A stretch of 64,000 bases of DNA from Phycisphaeraceae bacterium (GTDB lineage: Bacteria; Planctomycetota; Phycisphaerae; Phycisphaerales; UBA1924): contig JACKHC010000002.1 in the NCBI GenBank assembly GCA_020639235.1, forward strand, positions 259,458-323,457. The letters run 5' to 3'. Positions 16,435 to 25,255 of this stretch are shown piece by piece. Position numbers and translations under genes: made by a program. Every line of letters starts with the position of its first letter. Within the stretch, counting starts at the first letter, position 1. The notes under the pieces are model-generated. The model was not told where the DNA came from. It made no database searches and was given only the letters and a program-made list of their open reading frames with translations.

Positions 16435-19400
16435 TGATGTTCACCAACCTGCCCGGAACGACGATCACCTTCCGCGCCGGCTTCCCCTCCATCGCCGCCG
16501 CGACTTTCTCGTGCCCCAGCGCAAGCGACTCGACGCGCTGCTGATCGGCGTCGGCGGGCACCATGATCTTGGCGCGCACCTTGCCGTTGACCTGCACCGC
16601 CAGTTCCACCTCGTCGTCCTTGAGCATGGCCTCGTCGAATGATGGCCATGTGGCGAGCGAGCAGAGGTCGGTCTTGCCGAGACGCGCCCACATTTCCTCT
16701 GCGATGTGCGGAGCGAACGGGCAGAGCATGAGCGTGAAACGCTCCGATTGATCCCGCGTCAGGCCGCTGGAACTCGTCGCCGCGTTGACGAACTCGATCA
16801 TGGCCGCGATCGCCGTGTTGAAGGCGAGTTTCTCGACATCCTGGCCGACCTTGGCGATCGTCCGGTGCAGCAGTTTCTCGATTTTCGCGTCGGGCGCGCC
16901 CGCGAACTTTGTGTCGCCCGTCGCCTCATCGATGATCAGGCGCCACGCACGCTGCAGGAAGCGGAACAGCCCCACCATGTCCTTGGTGTTCCAGGGCTTG
17001 CTGGACTCGAGGGGCCCCATGTACATCTCGTAGAGCCGGAAGGTGTCGGCGCCGAACTCCGCGATCACATCGTCCGGGTTCACCACGTTCCGTAGCGACT
17101 TGCTCATTTTCGCGATGATGCGCTTGACGGGCGAGCCCGTCGCCCGCTCGACGAACTCGCCCTCGGCGCGCTCGTCGACCTCGTCCACCGGCACGAGCGA
17201 GCCGTCACTCCGCTGGTAGGCGTGGCTCAGGATCAGCCCCTGGTGGAACAGTTTCGCGAAGGGCTCGCGCGTCGAGACCTCACCCAGATCGAAGAGCATC
17301 TTGTGCCAGAACCGCGCGTACAGCAGGTGCAGCACGGCGTGCTCATTGCCGCCGATGTAGAGATCAACTCCACCGCCCCCCCCATTCCCGCCACCCTGCA
17401 TCCAATATCGCTCGGCGTCCGTGCCGACGAACCTCTTCGGGTTCTTCGGATCGATGTAGCGCAGGTAGTACCAGCAGGAGCCCGCCCACCCCGGCATGGT
17501 GTTCAACTCGCGCACGACCTTCGTGTTCGGCGCGAGGACATCCTCGCGCACGCCCGCGTCGCGCGCCGTGGTGCGCATCCAGTCCGATGCGTTGCCGAGC
17601 AGCGGCCTGGGTTCCTGCGACTCGCCCGGCTTGTAGTCGCTCAGTTCGGGCAACAGCACGGGAAGCGCCTTCTCGCTGACGGGGTAGTGGTTGCCGTCCT
17701 GATCGAAGACCACAGGGAACGGCTCGCCCCAATACCGCTGACGCGAGAACAGCCAGTCGCGCAGCTTGAAGTTCACGCGGCCGCGGCCGATGCCCTCGCG
17801 CTGCATGTGCTCGATCATCGTCGACTTGGCGGTCTTGGTCGGCAGACTGTCGATTACATCGGAGTTGACCGCGTATCCCTCGCCCTCGAACGCGCCGCCC
17901 TCGTGGTGGTAGAAGCCGCCGCGCTCCATGCACGCCTTGAGCGCATCGAAGGACTTGAACCCCAGATCATCGATGAACTCGTGCCACAGCATCTGCGTCA
18001 CGCCGCGCTTCGTTCCCACGCCGCCCGGCTTCTGCTTTTCCTGTGTTGCTGCCGGATCGTTGGTTGACACCTCGCGCCGACGCTGGCGGACGACGCCGAG
18101 AATCCGCTCGAACTCGTCGGGCCGGGCATCGCCCGATGTCATCAGGCCCATGAAGTCGGCCAGTCGCGTCCGCCAGAGATCGCTCTCGCGCTCGTCCGCC
18201 GTCGCGTTAGCCGTGTAGAATCGCAGCGCGAGAATCTGGCGCGGGTACACGACATCCACGATCGGAAGCGAGAACGCCTCGGCGAAGTCGAAGTCCCGCT
18301 GGTCGTGCGCGGGCACGGCCATGATCGCGCCGTGGCCGTAGCCCATCAGTACATAGTCCGAGGTCCACACCGGTATCTTCCCGCCGGTGAGCGGGTTGAT
18401 CGCGCTCACGCCGAGCGCCACGCCCGTCTTGTCTTTGGTGTCCGCCTGACGGTCCACATCGGCGCGGTTTCGTGCGGCCTCGACATACGTTCGAATCGCG
18501 GAAGCACCCGCGCCGCCGCGTTCCAGCACGGCGTCCACCAGCGGATGCTCGGGCGCGACGACCATGTAGGTCGCGCCGTAGATGGTGTCGGGGCGCGTGG
18601 TGAATACGCGAATCGACCCGAACTCCTCGCCGAGCGCGCCGTCGATCTGGAAGTCGACCTCGGCGCCCTGCGAGCGCCCGATCCACTCCGATTGCTGCGT
18701 CCGCGTCGAGGTCGGCCAGTCGAGCCCATCGAGATCATCGAGCAGCCGCTGCGCGTACGCGGTGATGCGGAACATCCACTGGCGCAGGGGTCGGCGGACC
18801 ACCGGGTGCCCGCCGCGCTCCGATCTCCCGTCGATGACCTCTTCGTTGGCCAGCACCGTGCCGAGTTTGGGGCACCAGTTGACCGTCTGCTCGCCGATGT
18901 ACGCCAGGCGCATCGAGTCGATGAACTCGCGACGCTCGTCTTTCTCCAGTTCGTGCCACTTGCGGTGCCCGACCGCCCCCCCACCACCCCCACCGAGCGC
19001 ATCGAGCGGCGCGGCGTCCTGCGTGCGCACCAGCTCGCCGAAGGCGTTCACATACGCCTTGCCGTTCTCGAGCAGTTGGATCAGCTCATCGATCGGGCGC
19101 GCCCGCTGCGCATCGGTGTCGTACCACGATGCATAGGCGCGGAGCCAGATCCACTGTGTCCACCTGTAGTATTCCGGATCGATCGTCGCGAACTCGCGCG
19201 ACCAGTCGTAGGAGAAACCGAACCGCTTGAGCTGGCGCCGGAAGTTGTCGATCGCCTTCTTCGTTGTGACCGCCGGGTGCACGCCCGTTTGAATCGCGTA
19301 TTGCTCGGCGGGCAGACCGAATGCGTCCCATCCCATCGGGTGCAGCACGTTGAAGCCCTGCATCCGCTTCATCCGCGAGAGGATGTCGGTCGCCGTGTAC

Positions 19401-19612
19401 CCCTCCGGGTGGCCGACGTGCAGCCCCGCCCCGCTCGGGTAGGGGAACATGTCCAGGCAATAGAACTTCGGGCGCGAACCATCGAAGCCCTTGTCGCCGG
19501 GGTTGAGCGCACGGAACGCGGCCGCCTCGTCCCAGCGCAGCTGCCATCGGCGCTCGATCCGATCCGCAAGTTCGGGCGTGTACCGGTGCTCCTGTGTGTT
19601 CACTTCGGGCAT
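16424..19612 (-). CDS. leuS: Leucyl-tRNA synthetase with a ~100-residue insertion
   Basis: A 1062-residue class I synthetase; most bacterial LeuRS are about 800-880 residues. The HIGH signature appears as HVGHPEGYTATD and KMSKS as KMSKSLRNV. The CP1 editing domain (residues about 230-460) has the TTRPDTIYGATY and HDQRDFDFA blocks. Directly after the latter, where E. coli has about 30 residues, lie roughly 120 residues (bases about 17900-18250) rich in Arg, Glu and Lys, up to GGAFEGEG. Two poly-Gly runs of 5-6 residues are also present. The ATG at 19612 gives the expected PEVNTQEHRYTPELADRIE start. Confidence 0.95.
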   Translation of the reverse strand: MPEVNTQEHRYTPELADRIERRWQLRWDEAAAFRALNPGDKGFDGSRPKFYCLDMFPYPSGAGLHVGHPEGYTATDILSRMKRMQGFNVLHPMGWDAFGLPAEQYAIQTGVHPAVTTKKAIDNFRRQLKRFGFSYDWSREFATIDPEYYRWTQWIWLRAYASWYDTDAQRARPIDELIQLLENGKAYVNAFGELVRTQDAAPLDALGGGGGGAVGHRKWHELEKDERREFIDSMRLAYIGEQTVNWCPKLGTVLANEEVIDGRSERGGHPVVRRPLRQWMFRITAYAQRLLDDLDGLDWPTSTRTQQSEWIGRSQGAEVDFQIDGALGEEFGSIRVFTTRPDTIYGATYMVVAPEHPLVDAVLERGGAGASAIRTYVEAARNRADVDRQADTKDKTGVALGVSAINPLTGGKIPVWTSDYVLMGYGHGAIMAVPAHDQRDFDFAEAFSLPIVDVVYPRQILALRFYTANATADERESDLWRTRLADFMGLMTSGDARPDEFERILGVVRQRRREVSTNDPAATQEKQKPGGVGTKRGVTQMLWHEFIDDLGFKSFDALKACMERGGFYHHEGGAFEGEGYAVNSDVIDSLPTKTAKSTMIEHMQREGIGRGRVNFKLRDWLFSRQRYWGEPFPVVFDQDGNHYPVSEKALPVLLPELSDYKPGESQEPRPLLGNASDWMRTTARDAGVREDVLAPNTKVVRELNTMPGWAGSCWYYLRYIDPKNPKRFVGTDAERYWMQGGGNGGGGGVDLYIGGNEHAVLHLLYARFWHKMLFDLGEVSTREPFAKLFHQGLILSHAYQRSDGSLVPVDEVDERAEGEFVERATGSPVKRIIAKMSKSLRNVVNPDDVIAEFGADTFRLYEMYMGPLESSKPWNTKDMVGLFRFLQRAWRLIIDEATGDTKFAGAPDAKIEKLLHRTIAKVGQDVEKLAFNTAIAAMIEFVNAATSSSGLTRDQSERFTLMLCPFAPHIAEEMWARLGKTDLCSLATWPSFDEAMLKDDEVELAVQVNGKVRAKIMVPADADQQRVESLALGHEKVAAAMEGKPARKVIVVPGRLVNIITG

Positions 19613-19738
19613 GCGTCGCGTCCCCGCTTTCGGTTGGGAATCGGTCGAGAGTGTACCGCCACGATCAAAGCGGCCGCGCCGCGCCGCATCGTTGCGGCGG
19701 CGCGCGGTCACTGAGGGTCGATGCGTTGGGTCCGGGGC

Positions 19739-21202
19739 TCAGTTCGCGGCGGAGGCCGCGAGCTTGGCCGCCCGATCGGAGAGCAGCTTCTTGGCCTCGC
19801 CCACGAGGTAGAAACTCCCGGTGATGACCACGAGATCGTCGCGTCCGGCGGCCCGTCCTGCGATGGACAGCGCCTCTTCGAGACTCGCGGCCGTCTGGCA
19901 GACCTTGCCGGACAGTTCGGTGAACCGGTGCGCCAACTGCTCGGCGTCGGCGGCCCTCGGGTTGCCCTTGGTCCGGGTGAAGATCACTTTGTCGCCTCCC
20001 AGCGCGACTTTTTCCAGGATGCCGTCGACATCCTTGTCGGCGCTGCACCCGACGATCATCACCATCGAGTCGTACGGGATATGCGCACCGATCGAACGCA
20101 CCAGCGCCTGCAGGGCCGCGGGATTGTGCGCGCCGTCGAGCAGCACCCTCGGCTCGCGTCCGAGGACTTCCATGCGGCCCGGGATGACCGTCTTCTCGAG
20201 CCCCGTGATGATCTTGCTCTCGGGCACATCGAAGCCGCGCTCGCGCAGGAGCGCGAGAACGGTCAGCGCCAGGCCGCAGTTCGTCGCCTGGTGCTCGCCG
20301 GGCAGCGGGACCGGCACATGCTCGAAAGTGATCTTGCCCATCGCGATGCCGACGCGGGTGTGCGGGCCCAGCTGCTGATTCGCCTCGAATCGGTTCGAGA
20401 AATCGACGTTGTCCCCCAGCATGTACAGCGGCGCGCCGACTTCCGCGCTCTTGGCGCGGAAGACTTCGTTCACCGCGGTCTCCTGCTTGGCGACGAGCGC
20501 CGGCACGCCGGGCTTGAAGATTCCCGCCTTTTCGGTCGCGATCTCCGGGAGCGTCTTGCCCAGGAAGTGCATGTGATCGAGCGAGATGCTCGTCACGACC
20601 GACACCTCCGGCGTAATGACATTGGTTGAGTCCAGACGCCCGCCGAGCCCGACCTCGGCGATCACGACGTCCACGGCCTGCTCCGCGAAGTACAGGAACC
20701 CCAGGGCGGTCATCAGTTCGAAGAAGCTCGCCTGCCCGTGTTTCTTCTCGGCGTCGTCCGCGGCCCGCGCGACGCGCGTCATCAACTCGGTGAACGCCGG
20801 GTAGGAGATCACATGATCGTTGATCTGGATGCGCTCGCGGATATCGACCAGGTGCGGGCTGGTGTAGGTGCCCACCGCGTAGCCGCACTCCTGCAGGCAG
20901 GTCGAGATCATCGCGACCGTCGAGCCCTTGCCGTTTGTGCCGCCGACATGCACGAAGCGCAGCGACTCGTGCGGGTTCTCGAGCCCTTCGAGAATTGCGC
21001 GCATCCGGTCGAGCTTGAAGGTGCCCTCGGGGACGCGCGAGGGGCGGGTGCGTTCGACATCCGTGCGCTCGTAGAGGTACTTCAGAGCGGCGTGATAGTT
21101 CTCGAACTTCTTGCGGCGCGTCGCCGATTTGCGGGTGGACGGCTTCTTCTTGGAAGTCCGCGTGCGCGAACGGTTGGAACTGGATGGGGTCGATTTGGGC
21201 AT
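19739..21202 (-). CDS. folC: Folylpolyglutamate synthase / dihydrofolate synthase
   Basis: A 487-residue Mur-ligase-fold enzyme that adds glutamate to dihydropteroate and folates using ATP. It shows the P-loop HVGGTNGKGSTV, the SPHL motif, the EVGLGGRLDSTN block and the DGAHNP motif near the start of the C-terminal domain. The first 35 residues are a Ser/Arg/Lys-rich extension absent from typical FolC. The ATG at 21202 is used; an earlier in-frame start would add non-homologous sequence. It lies 126 bp upstream of leuS on the same strand. Confidence 0.94.
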   Translation of the reverse strand: MPKSTPSSSNRSRTRTSKKKPSTRKSATRRKKFENYHAALKYLYERTDVERTRPSRVPEGTFKLDRMRAILEGLENPHESLRFVHVGGTNGKGSTVAMISTCLQECGYAVGTYTSPHLVDIRERIQINDHVISYPAFTELMTRVARAADDAEKKHGQASFFELMTALGFLYFAEQAVDVVIAEVGLGGRLDSTNVITPEVSVVTSISLDHMHFLGKTLPEIATEKAGIFKPGVPALVAKQETAVNEVFRAKSAEVGAPLYMLGDNVDFSNRFEANQQLGPHTRVGIAMGKITFEHVPVPLPGEHQATNCGLALTVLALLRERGFDVPESKIITGLEKTVIPGRMEVLGREPRVLLDGAHNPAALQALVRSIGAHIPYDSMVMIVGCSADKDVDGILEKVALGGDKVIFTRTKGNPRAADAEQLAHRFTELSGKVCQTAASLEEALSIAGRAAGRDDLVVITGSFYLVGEAKKLLSDRAAKLAASAAN

Positions 21203-21291
21203 AAGCGGTGCATTGTATCCAACCCGCGTTTTTGACGCATCCGACGGTCCGGAGATATTCGCGCAAGTCATTGCCGTGCGGTAGTTTACAC

Positions 21292-21323
21292 TTCTTGAGA
21301 ATACCTAACAATAATATAACAAC
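21292..21323 (+). promoter_or_regulatory. AT-rich promoter-like segment before the LOG-family gene
   Basis: This is one of the few AT-rich patches in the window. It contains TTGAGA near 21293 and TATAAC near 21313 with a 14-15 nt spacer, shorter than the usual 17. It is placed in the divergent folC / LOG-family gap and would give a 5' UTR of roughly 90 nt if the TTG start at 21414 is right. Confidence 0.4.
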
Positions 21324-21413
21324 ATGCCTGTTCATCGCCCGGCGCTCGCTTGCGTCGCTCGCCGCGCCGTGATATCCCCCACGGTCGCGCACCAGAACAC
21401 GGAAGGACTGCCT

Positions 21414-22193
21414 TTGCCCCACGATCACCACGCGGAGATGGCCCACGAGTCTTGGCGCGTCTTCAAAATCATGGCGGAGTTCGTCGAGGGCTTCGAGACG
21501 CTCTCGACGCTCCCGCCGGGCGTCTCGATCTTCGGCTCGGCGCGGACGCCGGCGGGGCACCGCGATTACGAGAACGCGCGCATCCTTGCGGCTGATCTTG
21601 CCAAGCGGGGCCACGCCATTATCACGGGCGGCGGGCCGGGCATCATGGAGGCCGCCAACCGCGGCGCGCACGAGGCGGGCGGTATCTCGGTCGGCCTGAA
21701 CATCGCGCTCCCGCACGAGCAGGAGCCCAACCCGTACCAGACCGTGAAGCTCGACTTCAACTACTTCTTCTGCCGCAAGGTCATGTTCGTGAAGTATGCA
21801 CGCTCGTTCATTATCTTCCCGGGCGGGTTCGGCACGATGGACGAGTTCTTCGAGTCGCTGACACTCATCCAGACGCTGAAGATCGATCCGTTTCCCGTGA
21901 TCTGCATCGGCACCGAGTTCTGGCGCGGCCTGCACGACTGGATAGGCACGACGCTGCGCGACAAGTACAAGACCATCTCCGAGAACGACCTGGACCTCGT
22001 CACCTTCACCGACGATCTCGAAGAAGCGGCCCAGATCGTCGAAGACTTCATTTCCGGCAAGTCCGAACTCGGACGCATGTACCCGACCTTTGTTGAGGGC
22101 CAGGGGCGTCGTCCGGCGGGCGAGGGCACGCGCGAGGGCGTGAAGTCGCGTCGATCGGCCCCGATGCTCCGGCCCGACGAGCCGGGGATCTGA
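21414..22193 (+). CDS. LOG family (TIGR00730) Rossmann-fold protein
   Basis: A 259-residue protein with the lysine-decarboxylase-like/LOG signatures GGGPGIMEAANRGA and PGGFGTMDE. Characterised members (Lonely Guy) are cytokinin-activating 5'-monophosphate phosphoribohydrolases or nucleotide 5'-monophosphate glycosidases; the older lysine decarboxylase label is misleading. The TTG start at 21414 is preferred since GGAAGGA ends 6 nt before it; an ATG at 21324 would add 30 residues without homology. The C-terminus is a charged tail. A lipoprotein gene follows after 67 bp. Confidence 0.88.
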   Translation: MPHDHHAEMAHESWRVFKIMAEFVEGFETLSTLPPGVSIFGSARTPAGHRDYENARILAADLAKRGHAIITGGGPGIMEAANRGAHEAGGISVGLNIALPHEQEPNPYQTVKLDFNYFFCRKVMFVKYARSFIIFPGGFGTMDEFFESLTLIQTLKIDPFPVICIGTEFWRGLHDWIGTTLRDKYKTISENDLDLVTFTDDLEEAAQIVEDFISGKSELGRMYPTFVEGQGRRPAGEGTREGVKSRRSAPMLRPDEPGI

Positions 22194-22260
22194 ATCCAAG
22201 AATTCTGGTTAGAATCCGAGTGCTGTCGGGACCCCGAACCAACTCCTGAAGGAAGTTCTC

Positions 22261-22704
22261 ATGTCGATCACTCGTCGCACCGTGCTCATGCTCATCCTCG
22301 CCGCCGTCGCCGCGTTCACACTGGTCGGGTGCGGCGGGGGCGAGTCCGCCTACGTCGGTGAGTGGGAGCTCGACAAGGAGGCGTTCAAGACGGCCGTCGA
22401 AGAGTCGATGACCGAAGAAGAGAAGAACGATCCGATGGCGGGGATGGCGATGGGGATGGTGCTGTCGATGAATGTCGTGATCGACATCAAGAAGGATCAT
22501 ACATTCAGCGCGACCATGTCGATGCCCATGATGGGTGAGGACACGTCGACCGGCACCTGGAAGCTCGACAAGGGCGGGATCGTGATGACGAACGCGGACG
22601 GCCAGAGCCCGGGCATGCTGATGCTCAAGGACGGCAAGTTGCACGCCAAGTCCGACTCGAAGGACGAGCCGCCCTTCATCCTCCAGCGCAAGAAGAAGTC
22701 CTAA
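22261..22704 (+). CDS. Small lipoprotein with Met-rich segment
   Basis: A 147-residue protein with a clear lipobox (LVGC, Cys near residue 24). The mature domain contains a WELDKEAF segment and a later TWKLDKGG, a duplicated beta element resembling lipocalin-like small lipoproteins. A Met-rich stretch (MAGMAMGMVLSM) lies between. Function unknown. TAGAAT at 22210-22215 resembles a -10 box and GAAGGA precedes the ATG. The stop overlaps the convergent pdxJ stop by 4 bp. Confidence 0.8.
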   Translation: MSITRRTVLMLILAAVAAFTLVGCGGGESAYVGEWELDKEAFKTAVEESMTEEEKNDPMAGMAMGMVLSMNVVIDIKKDHTFSATMSMPMMGEDTSTGTWKLDKGGIVMTNADGQSPGMLMLKDGKLHAKSDSKDEPPFILQRKKKS

Positions 22705-23450
22705 GCGCCCGCCGCCTCGACCATTAATCGCTTCATCTCGCGCACCGCTTCGCGCAGCCCGACATACACCGCGCGGCTGACGATGGCGTGCCCGATGTGC
22801 AGTTCGGCGATGCCTTCGAGGCCCGCGATCGCGTTCACATTGTGGTAGTTCAGGGCGTGCCCCGCGTTGAATCGCATCCCCATTTCGCGGATGCGGCGCC
22901 CGGCCTCGACGACCTTGCGGTGCTCGTCGGCCAGGTCCCGGAGCAGGAAGTCGCCGCCCGCGCGCGCGTACGCGTGCGCGTACGGTCCCGTGTGCACCTC
23001 GCACACATCGAATCCGGCCTCATGCGCCGCCTCGACCTGCGCGATATCGGGATCGATGAACGCCGAGACGATCATCCCGCCGTCCTTCAGTTGCTTCACG
23101 ACATCCCGGAGGCGCTTGATCTGCCCGCGCACATCGAGGCCGCCCTCGGTCGTGATCTCCTGGCGCCCCTCGGGCACGAGCATCGAGATCTGCGGCTTGA
23201 CCCGGCGCGCGACCTTCGCCATTTCGTCCGTCGCCGCCATCTCGAGATTGAGTTTGATGTTCACGCTCGCGCGGAGGCGTTCGACATCCGAGTCCTGGAT
23301 GTGCCGGCGGTCCTCGCGCAGGTGCACCGTGATGCCGTCGGCGCCGCCGATCTCCGCCTCGTGCGCCGCCCGGACGGGGTCCGGCTCCACGCCGCGGCGC
23401 GCCTGACGCACCGTCGCCACATGATCGATGTTCACGCCGAGTTGAATCAT
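22701..23450 (-). CDS. pdxJ: Pyridoxine 5'-phosphate synthase
   Basis: A 249-residue TIM-barrel enzyme that condenses 1-deoxyxylulose 5-phosphate and 3-amino-2-oxopropyl phosphate to pyridoxine 5'-phosphate, the last ring-forming step of DXP-dependent PLP synthesis. The family blocks LGVNIDHVATVRQAR, GADGITVHLREDRRHI, NLEMA, EVHTGPYA and NAGHALNYHNV are present. Its ATG overlaps the stop of the upstream dehydrogenase gene (ATGA), implying coupled translation. Confidence 0.96.
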   Translation of the reverse strand: MIQLGVNIDHVATVRQARRGVEPDPVRAAHEAEIGGADGITVHLREDRRHIQDSDVERLRASVNIKLNLEMAATDEMAKVARRVKPQISMLVPEGRQEITTEGGLDVRGQIKRLRDVVKQLKDGGMIVSAFIDPDIAQVEAAHEAGFDVCEVHTGPYAHAYARAGGDFLLRDLADEHRKVVEAGRRIREMGMRFNAGHALNYHNVNAIAGLEGIAELHIGHAIVSRAVYVGLREAVREMKRLMVEAAGA

Positions 23451-24436
23451 GTCGCCATTGTAGCGCCGGTGGGCGGTGCCTCGTGCTCGGGCTGCTCGCC
23501 GCTGAGCACCCGCCAGACATCCCGGACCACCCATGACATGTTCCGGTGCGCCTCCGCGGTCGCTGCCCCGAGGTGGGGGAGCAGGCGGCAGTTGGCCAGG
23601 CCCATCAGCGGGTGCGCGGCGCCCGGGGGCTCGGGCTGGTGGACATCCAGCACCGCCCGCGCGCCCGGGTGCGCCCGCAGGAAGCCGCACAACGCTGACG
23701 GGTCGGCCACGAATCCGCGGCTGGCGTTGATGAGCAGCACATCTTGCCGGCACTTCGAGAGGGCTGCGGCGTCGATGAGGTTCCGATTGCTCGCCCGATC
23801 GTCCACGTGCACCGTGACGATGTCGCTTGATGCGAGCAGTTCGTCCATGCCAACGGGCGTTGCGCCGGCGCGCTCGGCGACCGGGATCTCGAGCAGATCG
23901 TGGTAGATCACGCGCGAGCCGAAGCCGGACAGGCACGCCGCCACCCGCTTGCCGACGCGCCCCAGCCCGACGATGCCGACGGTGCAATCGCGCAGTTGCT
24001 TGGCGCCGATCGACGCCGATCGGAGTGATTTCCATGACTCGGTATCGATCGCCCGCCCGACCGTGGGACGCGGGCGCAGATCATCGAGGATCAGCGCGAT
24101 CACATACTCGGCGACTGCCTGGGTGTTCGCATCGGGGGTGTACACCACGCGCACGCCACGCGCTGCGCACAGCGATCGGTCGATGTTGTCGATGCCCACG
24201 CCGGCGCGCCCGACCACGCGCAGGCGGGGTGCACGATCGAGGAGCGCGGTGTCGATTTTCGTATAGGTCCGGATCACCAGCGCATCCGCGTCGGCGATAT
24301 GCGTCTCGAACTCGGGCGTGCCCGCCGGCGCGTGCGTTACTTTGCAGCGCTCGCCGAGCCATGCGGCGCACGCGGGGTCGAGGTGTTCGGTGATGATCGC
24401 CCGCGGGGGCCCCCCACCACGCTCCGTCCCGCTCAC
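23447..24436 (-). CDS. D-isomer-specific 2-hydroxyacid dehydrogenase (second SerA-like / PdxB-like)
   Basis: A 329-residue NAD-dependent dehydrogenase with GRAGVGIDNID, the Rossmann loop VGLGRVGKRVA, the catalytic-Arg block INASRGFV, a DVHQPEP segment and the catalytic His in LPHLGAAT. It lacks the ACT domain of the serA product at 912-2120. Since it overlaps pdxJ by 4 bp, an erythronate-4-phosphate dehydrogenase-like role in PLP synthesis is attractive. That is inferred from position; phosphoglycerate or another hydroxyacid is equally possible. The GTG start overlaps the clpS stop (GTGA). Confidence 0.85.
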   Translation of the reverse strand: MSGTERGGGPPRAIITEHLDPACAAWLGERCKVTHAPAGTPEFETHIADADALVIRTYTKIDTALLDRAPRLRVVGRAGVGIDNIDRSLCAARGVRVVYTPDANTQAVAEYVIALILDDLRPRPTVGRAIDTESWKSLRSASIGAKQLRDCTVGIVGLGRVGKRVAACLSGFGSRVIYHDLLEIPVAERAGATPVGMDELLASSDIVTVHVDDRASNRNLIDAAALSKCRQDVLLINASRGFVADPSALCGFLRAHPGARAVLDVHQPEPPGAAHPLMGLANCRLLPHLGAATAEAHRNMSWVVRDVWRVLSGEQPEHEAPPTGATMAT

Positions 24437-24789
24437 TCCCCCCCATCCTCAGGGGACTCCGCCGGTTCGATGAGCGCCTTCATCGACCCTGTGCAGGAAG
24501 CGATGAGCACATCGCGCCCGTAGCCGCGGATCTGCTCCACCTTTAACTCGGCGAGTTCGCGGTGGCATGTTCTGCAGATGACGCGCCCGTCCTGATCGAC
24601 CTTCTTCGCGGCGAGGAATGCTTTCTCTGGGGAAAATGCGAACAGGCGCTGCGTCATCTCCATCACGTACTGGTAGGTGTGGTCGTCGTCGTCGAGGAGA
24701 ACAACATTCCACAAACGCGGCAGTTGCGTCTCCGCTCGGGTCTGTTTGCTCGGCGCTGTGATTATTTTCGTCGCGGTCATAGTGGGCAT
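24433..24789 (-). CDS. clpS: ATP-dependent Clp protease adaptor ClpS
   Basis: A 118-residue ClpS, the adaptor that hands N-degron substrates to ClpAP. The core begins at PRLWNVVLLDDDDHTYQYV, where the DDD region and following helix form the N-end residue pocket. It continues to AELKVEQIRGYGRD and a short C-terminal extension. Compared with E. coli ClpS it has an extra CRTCH segment (two Cys). The start may be 24789 or 24780; neither has a strong ribosome binding site. It is first in the clpS-dehydrogenase-pdxJ unit; clpA is not in the window. Confidence 0.88.
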   Translation of the reverse strand: MPTMTATKIITAPSKQTRAETQLPRLWNVVLLDDDDHTYQYVMEMTQRLFAFSPEKAFLAAKKVDQDGRVICRTCHRELAELKVEQIRGYGRDVLIASCTGSMKALIEPAESPEDGGE

Positions 24790-24976
24790 TCTACCACTCG
24801 TTGTCCCTGGGGAAGAGCAAACATCAAGCAAACGGCTACGCAACCCGAATGCGCGCCATTTTCGATATTTTGTGCCGAATCACGCCGGTTTTAGCGTACT
24901 AATATTGGCTAGGGGCGGGGAATGTGAGGGTGTGCGCGCGGTGTGTTCCCCGCTCTAAAACGATGGAGACCGGCGC

Positions 24977-25255
24977 ATGAATAAAGGCGATCTGATCGAG
25001 GCCGTGGCCGACCGGCTCGGCGAGTCCAAGTCTCATGCCGCCAAGTTGGTTGAGGCGGTCTTTGAGTCCATCACCGAAGGGGTTCGCGAGGAAGACAAAG
25101 TCGCGATCTCCGGCTTCGGAACATTCAAAAAGCGGCATCGCAAGGAGCGTTCCGGGGTCAACCCCGCGACACGCGAGCCGCAGGTGTTCCCGGCGACGAC
25201 TACGGTCGGCTTCACGCCGAGCCAGCAGCTCAAGGATCATCTGGTCAATCACTGA
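24977..25255 (+). CDS. HU/IHF-family DNA-binding protein
   Basis: A 92-residue histone-like protein with the full HU signature: MNKGDLIEAVAD at the start, the GFGTF turn, and the beta-arm region RSGVNPATREP ending in PSQQLKDHL. It bends and compacts DNA as a dimer. The 187-bp gap to divergent clpS contains an AT-rich block near 24865-24910 (TTGTGCC ... TACTAATATT) that is probably its promoter. Its stop overlaps the convergent trpE stop by 7 bp. Confidence 0.95.
   Translation: MNKGDLIEAVADRLGESKSHAAKLVEAVFESITEGVREEDKVAISGFGTFKKRHRKERSGVNPATREPQVFPATTTVGFTPSQQLKDHLVNH

Noticed and set aside
18305..19714. 469-codon plus-strand open frame opposite leuS
   Set aside because: Mirror of the conserved leuS coding frame with no domain signature.
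21414..22193. Lysine decarboxylase
   Set aside because: The PGGxGTxxE motif is that of LOG-type nucleotide phosphoribohydrolases; the decarboxylase name is a historical misannotation.
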